Shown one piece after another: positions 1 to 10,670 of a stretch of DNA of 64,000 nt. Source of the DNA: Trichodelitschia bisporula (taxonomy: Eukaryota; Ascomycota; Dothideomycetes; Phaeotrichales; Phaeotrichaceae). The notes beneath the pieces are model-generated. The model ran no database searches. It saw only the letters and a program-made list of their open reading frames with translations, and had not been told where the DNA came from. Every line of letters begins with the position of its first letter. Position 1 is the stretch's first letter. The stretch lies in contig ML996706.1 in assembly GCA_010356995.1 (NCBI GenBank), forward strand, positions 1 to 64,000, in the 5' to 3' direction. The position numbers and the translations under genes are program-made.

Positions 1-4
1 AGCT

Positions 5-369
5 TGTTGTCCTTCTCTAGTATACAGAATGAACAGTATATATGTCCGTGATGGTTCTCCAGGATTTTCCTGATCGGCATCGGACTCGGCGTCGCATATC
101 TTCGCCACTTCGGTGTTCGCCGTGCCAAGCCTGCCTTTCGAGCATGCCGTGTTGAATCTGTGGCGGCAACCTGGGGAGGCTGGACTGGAGCCAGGTGTTA
201 AGAGGAGGTGCGAGACTAATACAAACATCATAGCATCACAAGTTAGACCGAAGGTCTGTCCATGAACAAGTTGCTTAGTTGTCAAAGAGGTGGGGATGCC
301 GAGTCTACTTATACTCGAGCCGTGTGGCTGAAACTGGGTAAGGCTGAACACAGCCACCGCTTTCCAACA
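5..369 (-). repeat. Probable 3' LTR of the adjacent Ty1/copia element
   Basis: Read on the minus strand, this stretch begins TGTTGGAAA directly after a purine run (CTGAGGGGGAG, complement of 370-380), which is the usual polypurine-tract/LTR junction of copia elements. Its far end, at the edge of the window, reads ...CAACA on the minus strand, giving a short TGTTG/CAACA terminal inverted repeat. A TATA-like TATAAG (complement of 308-313) lies inside, as expected for an LTR promoter. The partner LTR and the target-site duplication are not in view, so the outer limit is inferred. Confidence 0.5.
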
Positions 370-1510
370 CTCCCCCTCAGACGAAACCCAGTGAAAAGGC
401 GAGGGGTACGCTCACAAAGACACGAAGCTCCCATTTGTGTGGTGCTCCCATATGGACAGACGGCCAGGCCTCGTTAAACCCCTCTGTAAGGGAAAGAGTG
501 CCGGGACTTACACAAGGAGGGGCGGCAGACAGATCGATCCTCATGGTTCCCTTCTCCCCCTCACCTGGTGCGAGCCCATTCAAGACCCAATGCCTCCCTG
601 AACTGTTCGAAGCGATCCTTTCGTAAGGCTTTTGTGAGGCCATCAGCAACCTGCTTCTCCGTCGGGATGTAGTGGAGGCCAATCTCTCCGGATGTCTGCT
701 TCTCCCTGACGTAGTGGTGCTGAATGCCAATGTGCTTCGTTCTCGGGTGAAGCTGCGCGTTCTTGGCCAGGGCGGTTGCTCCTTGGTTGTCGCCGTAGAT
801 GACCGTGGTGGTGAGGTCCTCCCTTGCTTGGAGCTCGCGGAGGAGTGCCTGGAGCCAGATTGCTTCCTTTGTCGCCTGAGTTTGCCCCATGTACTCAGCT
901 TCGCAGGATGAGAGTGCAACGGTGGCTTGTCGCTTCGAAGACCAGCTGATTGCTCCGCTTCCGATGTTGAAGACGTAGCCTCCCGTTGAACGCCGAGCCC
1001 CCAAGTCCCCGGCCCAGTCGCTGTCCGTGTAGCCGACAAGGGGTTTGAGGCTTCCCTTGTACACGAGAGCCAAGTCGATGGTGCCTCTGAGGTATCGCAT
1101 GATCCGCTTCATAACCTTGATGTGTCCCTCGGTCGGGTTCGACGCGTAACGGCTGCACGCGGACACGGCAAAGGCAATGTCGGGTCTGGTACTGAGCATG
1201 GCGTACATCAGCGAGGCGATGGCTTTGGCGTACCAGGTTTTCGCAACCTCCGTAGACTGAAAGGCTTCCGGGGCTGGTTCCATATTCTCTTGTATCGGCG
1301 TCAGGATTGGCTTTGATTCCCACATCCCAAAATCCTTCAGGACCTTTTCCAGATAGCCGTGCTGGGAAAGATAGATGGCGCGCTTGCTCCTGTCCCGCCT
1401 AACAGACATGCCCAGGTAGTATGAGCAGGGTCCAAGGTCCGACATCTCAAAGCGGCTGCTCAGGGCCTCCTTCAGCTTTCCGATGTCTTCGGGGCTGAAC
1501 TTGCTCATGA
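370..1510 (-). mobile_element. Ty1/copia retroelement relic: 3' part of pol (RT end and RNase H)
   Basis: A minus-strand open frame (561-1508) encodes the C-terminal part of a copia Pol polyprotein: the end of the reverse transcriptase region and a complete-looking RNase H region with the family's usual aspartate/glutamate blocks. About 190 nt of non-coding sequence and a polypurine tract separate it from the probable LTR at 5-369. Gag, protease, integrase and most of the reverse transcriptase are absent from the window, so the element is broken: a truncated 3' portion. The coding part is long and open, which suggests a fairly recent insertion, but no pair of LTRs is available to date it. Confidence 0.85.
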
Positions 1511-1597
1511 CCTCTATTGGAAAGTGAGTACTTCAGAAACGTTTCCAGTGCCTGTCCCTGACTTGTCAGCTCCTTGCTGCATCGCATCAAAGCCGGA

Positions 1598-2615
1598 ATG
1601 AAAGAAATGCGTATCTCTGCCATGCAGTACGTCGATGCTTCTGGGCCGCCATCATATGTCAGTGAAGACCCCGACGATCAAGGCAATGACGACAAGGGAA
1701 AAGGGAAAGGCGAAGAAGAAAGGGAGGTAAAATACGTGGAACCTCAAGAATTCTCACCAAAAGACTACCCCTACAACCAACACTGGTCCAACATTGATGC
1801 GCTACCCTTTATCCTAATTCCTCAAAAAGAGCTCATCGATGCCGTCTCCGCCCTCCCTCCTAGCGCCCACGCTGAAATCGCCCATGCCCTCGCCAGTAAC
1901 ATCCAAGTCGCGAGCTACAGATTCTACCGCAGGCACCTGCTGAGCTGGGATCAAAAGGCGCTGCGGTCGCCTGATGCGTACGCACCTCTCTTCGCTGACA
2001 TCGATGAGCTACCAAAGGCCCCGGAGTCGCTGACCATCGAGCAGTGGCTAGGTGGCATCGTCAGCACACACATGAACGGGTGCTGTCCTGGCCTGATTAG
2101 GAACGAAGAGGATTTCCACCGCTCCGCGGTACACCTGCTACGCATATCGGCGTTCTGGACACCATGGAAGTCGCTTGAGCTGCTAGAGTTTGAGAACTGT
2201 TTGTCGCTTGAGCTGGACTGGTGTTTTATCTCTCAGTGACTGGGGCTCGTTGGCGAGGCTCAAACTGATGTGGAAGATTCTGCACCCGGATGAGTTTGAG
2301 CATGATGACGTGGAATGGGTGTACCCCGAAGGCTGGATGCCGGATTTGTCCAGGGTTCACGCCTTGCCGTGGAACCCGCCGGCTTCGCAGCCGTCGATGG
2401 TGGCTTCGATTTCTGCGCCCGCTGCATCAGCTTCCGAGACCTTGCCGGTGCCGGAAGAAAACGCTAGGCCGGAAACGTCCTCGGCTGAATCGACGACTTC
2501 GATGACCAAGGCCAGCGGCGCGGCATCGGATAGCCTGGAGGGGAAACGGAAGCGAAGGAGTTCCCTTACGCTCTTCCGGCGGCCCAAAAAGCAGTCCACG
2601 CTGCCGGATGAATGA
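1598..2615 (+). CDS. Hypothetical protein, about 322 aa, one intron
   Basis: I do not recognise this protein. The first ATG of the frame is at 1598. The frame closes near 2239, while a second frame from about 2237 to 2615 continues in the same style. A 49-nt GT-AG intron (GTTTGA...CTCTCAG, 2188-2236) joins them in phase with exons 1598-2187 and 2237-2615. The product has an acidic, Lys/Glu-rich stretch near residues 20-45, a central part rich in aromatic and hydrophobic residues, and a Ser/Thr/Pro/Ala-rich tail ending in basic runs (KRKRR, RRPKK) that could serve as nuclear signals. There is no signal peptide or membrane segment. A weaker donor at 2170 would also keep the frame. It starts only about 90 nt from the copia relic, so its promoter may overlap element sequence. 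Confidence 0.5.
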
Positions 2616-3416
2616 GTAGTTATGGGTAAGGTCCGTCAGTCTAGGGGTACAGGCTCAACGGAATGCTAAGCTGGGAAAGAAACCCTGACTTAGCATCCCA
2701 TGCGTTAGGCCCTCCTCACATTTACGTGTGGCGCAGCCCTTCCTCGCCGCGTTTGACGAGATTGATGATCAAGATAACCGGAGTTTGGTGTTGGGGATTT
2801 TGAGAGGATCTTGGAGCATACCCGATTAGAGGCGATAAGTTTTGTGCTGTGTTTTTAGATAACGATGAGTGGTAACAATACCCGGAAGTTTGGTGTTGAT
2901 ACTTTTGAGGGATTCTTGGGTGATTTGGGGGTTGGAGGCATCCCGTTCTGCTTATGTTTGTGAGCGTTCGTGCATAGAATTCGAAGTCTGAATAGTTGCT
3001 CCGCTTTTTGAGTGCCAGTCATACGGAGTAGATTCGCTGTGTACCACTCACTCCATGGCTTTAGCAACGAGCACCACCCATAATCACGACTCACAATCAT
3101 TCATAACCAGTTCCTACATTCCCCATCCAACAAGGATGCCGGCCATCTGTTCTCAACTACTATAGGCTTCCTAGCACCAGGATGAGGAGCTGCACTAAGG
3201 GATATTATTTGAGCCGTCTCGGTCATGGGCAAGGACGTTGACATAAAGATCTCACGACGTCACGTCCACGGCCACCCCTAACCCACACCCGCCGCGCAAT
3301 CAAGATCAAACGCACACAGACCCCCAACCCGACAAAAAACAACCTTCACGACCAGCTCCTCCCGCCACCCTCATAAACTTTCTCTCAAAGATCAGCAAAA
3401 AGAGAACTCATCCATT
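2616..3416. other. Intergenic, 0.8 kb, no gene seen
   Basis: No convincing coding frame. It holds a diverged direct repeat (about 2764-2814 and 2864-2920, described in the findings). A run of five A at 3397-3401 is the pol III terminator of the minus-strand tRNA-Glu gene that follows. Confidence 0.5.
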
Positions 3417-3497
3417 TCCGTTACCGGGAATCGAACCCGGGCCTACCCGGTTCATTGGTATGAAAGCGGGTGATCCTAACCCCTAGACCATAACGGA
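3417..3497 (-). tRNA. tRNA-Glu (UUC), 10-nt intron
   Basis: On the minus strand all arms fold. The acceptor is TCCGTTA paired with TAACGGA. The D arm is GTCT/GGAT. The anticodon stem is ACCCG/CGGGT around a loop with anticodon TTC. The T arm is CCGGG-TTCGATT-CCCGG. There are 17 nt between the anticodon stems instead of 7, so a 10-nt intron lies after position 37 (plus-strand 3451-3460), the usual place for nuclear tRNA introns. A T run on the minus strand (complement of 3397-3401) follows the gene as a pol III terminator. Confidence 0.95.
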
Positions 3498-5591
3498 TAT
3501 TTGATGTTCAGATTCCGTGTTGTTTGAATCTCATCCCAGATAAATTACGATGCTGAGGTGAAGTGCGACAGCGACGAGCATCCGTGTTCGGATGCCGATG
3601 CCACGTCCTCGGGTGCTCCCCCCTAGCACGCCGGCAACCGGGACCGGCGGACTTTGACAGCATCTGCAGCCCATGTCCACGGGCCGAGTAAATTAAGTAT
3701 CCCGGGGAGCCGGGCGACAGAGCGCCGGTCACTGCGAATAATATGGCGGTAAATGCGACAACTCCATTCATTTAGCGCGGGAGTGGTGTGACTTTTCTTG
3801 TCGAAAGAATGCAAGATAGCGATTATCTCGGTGGCCTGAGTCTGAGGATGCGGCCATGATCCTCCTTCATTTCCGACATGTCGAGTCGGAAGCCAACGGT
3901 TCGCGATGCATGCGCGAGTCGGCCCCCGTTGAGGTGCATTTGTCGCGGCTCTGGCGGCGTGAGTGGACTTGCATTGTCGCAGTCGAGACGGTTCCTTCGC
4001 GACACCATTGCGCATGCGGAAAAGGAACAGCGTCCCAAGTCTGTATCAAGATAGGCGCAGGAGATCCGGCCACGCTGCGTCCTCATCGCCGACGGCTTCA
4101 CATCCCGCGCAGCAGCGCGCCCCCAAATCCACCACCACAACACAGCACTCTCGCTCCGCTCTCCCGCGCCCATCTCCATCATCCCACTCACGACATGATG
4201 AAAGCCCCAAAAAAAAATCACAAACCAAACATCCCTCCCCCCACTCCCTCAAACACGGTACCCGTGATCGACACCCGAATCCACGTGCCCGCACCCGCCA
4301 ACCAGTTACCAGGCCTCGAACTCTCCTCCACGGGTCCGCCTCGCCCCCAGCCCACGCGTCCGGGTCGCGCACGTTGCCGCCGGTCGTTGGTACGACCCAG
4401 AGCCCTCAGTGCGGGCGAGCGCGTCCACTCCATCCCAACCTCGCCCCTCTACCCAAACCCCCACCGCATATCCAACAACACAGCGAACGGCAAGTACCCC
4501 ACCCCCCGCCGGCGCTTCCCCAACCGCGCGCTCCCCGCCCCAGCTCAACAAATTTGGAATGCTGCACCCGCGCCCGCGGCGCCCCGGCTTCTCCCGCCTA
4601 ATGGCTTTCCCAGCGCCCGGTATGGGGCCCCGGGTGGGCCCGGCGCGCCGTCGCGGCTTGGCGGCCGCTCCGGGGTTAGCGTCGGGGATGGGGATGGATT
4701 GGGTTGTGGGCCCGATGCGGGTGGCCCTGCTAGCTGGGATGGGGGCGGGGCGAGGGCCGGGTGGGCCGGGGTGGGGGCGGGGACGGGAGGGTGTGGGTTG
4801 GGGGTGGGGTTTGATGGGTGAGGTTGAGATGGGTGATGAGTTTGCGGAGGTTTGGGTGGCGAGATGGGTGATTTCGCTGGTGGTTGAGCTGTTGTGCAAC
4901 GTGCCGGTAGAGTGAAGGGATATGGGGAATGGAGGTTTGGAGAACGATGGACTATTGGTATGCCCTTTATCCTCTCAAGGATATCTACATGTCTCCAACC
5001 TATGGTATTCACTAACCCGTACTGCGCCGAAGCTCGCGACATAAGCTTCCAGTGCCGCTGCTGCTAGCGGGTCCGTCTGAGCCGGCTACCGGTACGGATG
5101 TACATCCTCGCAATACTGTACGATATCAAGTTGCCGGCATGAAAGCAATTCGTCGATATCCCGAAGCATTCCCGCTCAGCCTCCCATTACCAGAGAGGCA
5201 ATCCACCGCAAACAGACCGGGAAGGCATTGAAGGAAGGCTCTTGTCGCCCTAAAGCAACCCCCGAAAGCAATCTCGGCTTGAAGTTGCGCCCGCCTGTTG
5301 CATTCCGTTGCCTCCTGCGACAACAGTTTGTCTATGCCTTACCTCTCAAAGGAAAGCCGCCGCCATGTCCAAACATCGCGACAGCCGGCCGGTGACAATA
5401 CCTCTACAACGCCATCAGTGAACCACGCCCGCACAATGGCATCCCAACGGTGAATATCAGGGCCGTATAAATCTCCTTACGAAGCTCGCAGGGCATTCCC
5501 AAACCAATACAGCAACACGAAGCATCGGCTTCTCTCACACATCCGACCATTCCAATATTCTTCCCGTACCATCGTACATCTCGAACTAACA
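3498..5591. other. Intergenic, GC-rich, no gene I can support
   Basis: Overlapping Pro/Arg/Gly-rich frames lie on both strands between about 3850 and 4900. The only one with an ATG and a plausible extent is 4195-4821 on the plus strand (about 208 aa, Pro-rich then Gly-rich), and nothing in it resembles a known domain. The plus strand is C-rich to about 4560 and G-rich from about 4680, the same pattern seen along many real genes here, so a fast-evolving gene cannot be excluded. A perfect 5-bp inverted repeat, CACGG-TAC-CCGTG, lies at 4254-4266. Confidence 0.35.
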
Positions 5592-5762
5592 ATGTGCGTA
5601 ACAAAGACCTACTGGTTCTCCTGCGGCCACGTCCGTCACTTCATCATCACACCGTGCGAGCTCGAGGGTTACGCCGGCCATCCCTACGAGGCCATTGATT
5701 CACGGTGTTATGACTTCCCGTGTACGGACTGCGATCCGAGCCAGCGGCAGGAAGTAGTCTAA
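5592..5762 (+). CDS. Small Cys/His protein, 56 aa, hypothetical
   Basis: An ATG-started frame encodes 56 residues beginning MCVTKTYWFSCGH. Cysteines lie at positions 2, 11, 22, 39, 44 and 47, with a histidine two residues after the second cysteine. Short proteins of the form MC...W.SCGH...C....C..C are a recurrent uncharacterised type in Pezizomycotina as I recall them. The C-x(4)-C-x(2)-C ending and the CGH motif suggest metal binding, which is inference. No introns or neighbours help. It is too short to be safe from chance, but its cysteine spacing is better ordered than that of random frames nearby. Confidence 0.5.
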   Translation: MCVTKTYWFSCGHVRHFIITPCELEGYAGHPYEAIDSRCYDFPCTDCDPSQRQEVV

Positions 5763-8700
5763 GGCGAGGCGGACGAACGGGCGGTCTGCGCTGCAAAATG
5801 ATAAAGGCAAGCAGAATGCGAGACTAGCCCGACCCGGGCTACGCGCGACACGCCCGGCACGCTCATACCGTAGGCCTCGGAGCTGAAACCGCGCGAAGCG
5901 CACTCTGTTTCGGCGCCTCGTTCATGCGTGATACGGTATTTTCATCCACGGCGCCGCACGTAGGTCGCTAAGAGAAGTTAGCGGGAGACTCTAATAAAAG
6001 TTCTTTCTCTTGAAACCCAACCAAATGCTCACCGTAATTTTGCAGCCGTAAGCAGGCTGTCGTCTGGCTTTCCCTTCTTCAGCTTACCTGAAATCCCGCG
6101 CTCCCGGGCTCAGCTTGCGTACAGGAAGCCCCGTCCGGGTTAGCCGCCGCGCCTCTCTCAGCCGGGTGATCCCTGCACCGCGGGGATGACGGGTGCACGG
6201 TGGCTTCTCCGCTTCTGCGGCTTGGACGTGCTGATGGCAGGGAGGGGGCTGGATAGGTACATGAATCGTGATGAGGCTGGAGGTTGTCTGACGGATAAGA
6301 GAAAGGGGATTCTGAAGAAGACGGAGGGGGCGGTGGTTGGCTTTCCGGATTTAACAATTGGGGTGCCGGGAATAAGGGCCGCGTGAAGACAAAGAGGACC
6401 GAAGAACGGAGACAGGAATCTCGATTGGTCCACGTTCAATACAGATTCTGTGCCTTACGCGTATCGTCAGCGTTGGCGCGCTGCAGGGGAAAGATGAAAA
6501 GAGCAAAGATTGAGATCTTGCGCATGCTTTCCGCGGCTCCTGCGTTAGGACAGTTGGAATAAAGGTCATGATCGGAACACTGGTGGCCCGATCGGCAGCG
6601 GATATGACCTTAGCTTATGCCCGGGCGAGATCGGCGCTCCATCGGCGGTAGAATCGCTGAGGCGTGCCATGTGGAGTATCTCTTGGTTGCCAATCACTGC
6701 CATTCCATTCGATATTTTGACGCTGAACTTCAATGTTGTTAGTTTAGCGCGACTGCTGCCGTCTTTGCGCGCCTCGATCTGCGGTTTGAACGGTATCGTC
6801 GATCGATCAGATCCGTGTTCTCTGCCGCCTCACCTTGGCAGGCATCCCCACACTTGACAAAATGTAGCTAAATAACTGGTCATCAAGGTCCAGGAATTCC
6901 ATATCACGATCGCACCAAAAGAAAATGAGCACCTTGCTGGCCTCATCAGCAAAAGGCGTAGTGGCTGCTATGATACATCATCTATGGCGTACTCCGTATC
7001 TTCGTCAGCCTTACTGTGCTGCAAGGGGGCACGGCCTACGGTGGAGTACGGTGTACTTTTTCTCACAATCCATCGGAGCATGAGATGTCCCGCCTTATCT
7101 TCGCAGGTTCATCGCCATGGAGCGTGGGGGATGGCCAAGGGAGTTTGTTGTCTCATGTGCATCAATGCAATAATTCCAGCGTTCGAACAACAGAAAGGAG
7201 CGCAGATGACAGCGGAAAGTCCATCAACGGGGATTGCAATATGTTTGCACGTCGAGGCATGAGTGAAGAGCGAAGTTTTGAAGAACCCCCGCGCTCAGTC
7301 GTGAGGCGTCGTGGGTTAGGGGTTACACAGCCCCTTGGCAATCCAATCTGTGAGACATATCACGTGAAAGCTACCCGTTTTCGACAAGTGGTGACACTTT
7401 TGAGTCTGCGGTGGCGCTTCGGCATGGCTGAGACACCTGGAGGGCTCGTAATCGCCTACGAGATCCAGCAGAGAATGGATCAATATAATCACTGTGTTGC
7501 TACGGCACTTGCCTTTCGATGATGCATCATCATCGAAAATCGGGTTTCTGCCCCACCTGCGCTGTGCATTCGGGCCGACTCCATCGGCGCCGAGCCGAAA
7601 CGTTCAAAGTCGCGTTCGCGAATGCCAATATTCCGCAAGGCTAGTCCCCTTTCAGGCAATGCTGCGCGGTGATGGGAAGCGGAACCGGAGTGTCGGACAG
7701 CAGAAGCGAAGGTGTTTTCTGTGTGGCTCACACTCGCTTGCGGTGACAACAGAAGCGAAGGGTGCTGCTTGTCTGGCTTGCCCTCTTTTACAATGAGCAG
7801 CAACGTTGCTACCATAGGGAAGCAAATCTAGCACGGCACATCCAACCTCATTAATCCTTCCTGCCTCCCTTCACGCAAAGAACGCAAAGCAAAGGGGTTG
7901 GCAATGGCGACAAAATCCCATCTTTCCCAAAATATCCCGGCATGGCAAAGCTAACATCCCCTTCTCCTTCTCCTTCCACTTCGCTTTCCCCCCACAGCCA
8001 ATCTCGCGTCCCCCTCCGAAACCTGCACCCAAAAAGCAATCCGCGCGGGGCGCCCCTCGGCAGCCACACCCCCCAGCACCCCAGCCCACCAATCATCCGT
8101 CTCCCCTCCCGCCTCAACCCACCCACCTCCTCTCCCAAACCGCTCTCGTACACGTAAATTCTCAACTCACATTCTCGCCCCCGATCAAGAACCAACACAC
8201 CTGCCAAACCCGAACATGGCACCCCACGTTCCCCCCTCCCGTCAAACCCCCCCTCCGGGACAAGCAGTTCACCCCAACTAGCCTCTTCCCTGCGCGCGCG
8301 TCTCGCCCGGGACACACTGCCCCGGGTACGGTACCCAGCGGCAAACGACGGTGGGTCTCGCCCGTACCCGCGCCGCGGGATTCTGCAGCGAGGCCGGCGG
8401 ACCGCAGGCGAGACAAGCGCGTTCGTCGAACCCCCAGGGGTGGAAGGGAAAAGTGGGTCCACCGGGAATGTGCCCGCGCCATGCTATTGGCCACGCGGTC
8501 TGTCTTCTACCCGAGCGCGGGCGTGGTCCAGTCGCCCTTCCATGCTGGATGGGGCTAGTCTGTGGTTGGCGCGCACGGGCCATGGCACCAGGCTGGGGGT
8601 AGGGATTGGGGGCCCGGCTGCGCGGGGCTGTTTCGGTGGCGAGATGCGGGTTTGCTGGTTCGATGGTTCGGGTGCAGTGTTTGCTGTTTGCTGGCAGCGG

Positions 8701-9465
8701 CGGTGGCCGGCGGCGTAGTTGCAGCGTTATGCGTGTGCTATTGCTGAGACTTCGATATGGCGAGCGGAGTCGTCCACGGGCGCTGCTAGCTTTGTGCGAC
8801 CGGCTTTTGCCGCGGCGGGGGCCGGAGGTCCCTACCGCGCTACGGTCTCTCGGCCCACAGCTTTGGTGGCGCGCTCGCTCGCTTGTTCTCGCCCGCCGAG
8901 GCACTCCCCGCCCACGGCTCGGGGCAAACACACCACGCTGGTGCGGTAACGAGATCCCAGTTGCGGACCCACAAAAACCTGCACCCCCCGTCCCGCCTTG
9001 CCGGAAGGGCCCGGCAGCCGACCAATCCGCGCACGCGCCGCGCGCACCGCCGCACGCGCTAGGCCACAGGCCTCGTCAGGGCGGTTGGTAGCGGGAGGAG
9101 AGGGGGGTCGGTAGTGGGGGTTCGAGCACCCTTAACCCAGCCAGGCCCCGCGCCCGCTGCCCGCTGGTTTGTTCTCCTCCCGCAACGTTTTTTTCGCCTG
9201 GAGTCTGAGTTCACGGTCCCGAGTTGCTGGGTGTGTCTCTGTGTGTGTGATTGAGGGCTTCTGCTGGATCTGGGACTTGACGGATTTTTTCACGACGACC
9301 ATTGTTTCGGCGGGATCACCAGCATCGGCTCAGCCGCAGCTTCGATAGCAGCACGAACACCAGCACCAGCGACATAATAACAACACCAACATCAGCGATA
9401 ACGGAATCAACAGCAGCAACAATAATCTCGAGTTCAGGATTCCTTCACGAGAAACAGCAGCAGCC
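5763..9465. other. Intergenic, 3.7 kb, no gene seen
   Basis: Many short frames occur on both strands, but none has an ATG, a recognisable domain and sensible composition together. The region 7940-8300 is C-rich on the plus strand and 8560-8720 is G-rich. A perfect inverted repeat, GGGTAC-G-GTACCC, lies at 8323-8335. The last 250 nt (9220-9460), with ACA/AGC/AAC-rich sequence, look like the 5' leader of the gene that starts at 9466. Confidence 0.4.
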
Positions 9466-10670
9466 ATGGCCGACTCACCCGAAGCCGTTTCCTCCAACTT
9501 CCGCCGCCGGTTGTCCCTCCGCAAAGGGCTCCGCAAGCTCCGCGATGCACTAGGAAGCAAGAAGGACGACGAAGCCCTGCCCACTGTCGACGAGGCCGCC
9601 GCGCCCGCACCGGCCGACTCTTCAACAACACCTGCAGTCATTGACTCTGCACTCACCGGCCCACCCACCGCCGACCCCTCCTACGACCCGACCCGTGCAT
9701 CCGACAACCTAACCGCCGCCCTCGCCTCCCTCTACCGGCAAACACCCCGCACCGAGCGTCTCGCCGCCCTCCTCGCAGCAGCCTGCCTCCCACCCTCAAG
9801 TCTTTCCCTCCTCCTCGCCACCGCACCAAACGCACCAGAACCACCTCGCGTAGAGAAGAAAATCAGAATGCGCGTCCGCTTCACCTGCTGCCAGTGCCGC
9901 ACAACCCTCGACCACAAGGCCTCCTGCCCATCCTGCACACACCCCCGCTGCGACGCATGTCCCCGCTCGCCGCCTAAGCGCAGCAAACGGGCCGAGGCCG
10001 TGGAAGTCGAGGCCGCGGGACCGGGAGAGGGACCCAGCGGTGGGGGCGCGGCACGGCGCGGATCCGGGAAAGAGAAGGACAAGGGGAAGGAGCGGGACGG
10101 CGCGCCGCGTGGGGATGACGCCCCTGCGGGACCCCCTTCGCCCGAGAAGCACAACCCTGCTGCACCCTCTGCGCCTCAGCAGGACCGGCCCGCGACGCCA
10201 ACTCGGAACACAGCCCGCGCGCCGTGCCACCTCTGCGGCGGCCCGATGTCGGCCCAGCCCGCGTGCCGCGTGTGCGGACATGAACGGTGTACTGAGTGTC
10301 CGGCGGCTGAGGGTGTGAGATCGCAGCGAGTGTTCCGGAGGCCGAGGCAGCGCGTGAGATGGACTTGTGATGCGTGTAGTGCTGGACTTTTGGAGGGGAG
10401 TAGGGTGTGTAAGGTTTGTGGACATGAGAAGTGTGAGGGGTGCGTTAGGATTCCGTAAGTGTTGAATGAGAATTGGGTGTGGAATGTGGGCTAATCCTTA
10501 GCAGACCGAAGACGCAGCGTACACGACCGGTGTATAGTCCTGAGGCGGAGCGCGCGGTGCATGCGTGGTTGGCGAGGACAGCGGATGAGGGGGAGGTGGC
10601 GAGAATACGGGATGTGGAGATTGGGCTGGAGGAGCTGGGGTTGAGGGAGGAGGTCGGGGTTGCGGGGTGA
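9466..10670 (+). CDS. Cys-rich zinc-binding-type protein with three CxxC repeats
   Basis: Exon 1 is 9466-10454. A canonical intron follows (GTAAGT at 10455, branch CTAAT, acceptor TTAG at 10501; a CAG three bases further also works), then exon 2 at 10502-10670, giving about 385 aa. The sequence shows three copies of a Cys module: FTCCQC...CPSCTHPRCDAC near residue 142, PCHLCG...CRVCGHERCTEC near 262, and WTCDAC...CKVCGHEKCEGC near 306. This is a CxxC-x(9-11)-CxxCxHxxCxxC pattern able to bind zinc. A basic N-terminus, a leucine/alanine-rich segment (about 90-120) and a Lys/Gly/Pro-rich linker sit around them. I know no function; a scaffold or nucleic-acid-associated role is only a guess. The exon and frame are well supported. 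Confidence 0.8.

Noticed and set aside
3856-4915. Long Pro/Arg/Gly-rich frames on both strands
   Set aside because: They overlap each other in several frames, have low-complexity composition from GC-rich DNA and show no domain; only noted as intergenic content.
7016-7522. Plus-strand frame of 168 codons
   Set aside because: It starts with CTG, has no domain and no splice link to neighbours.
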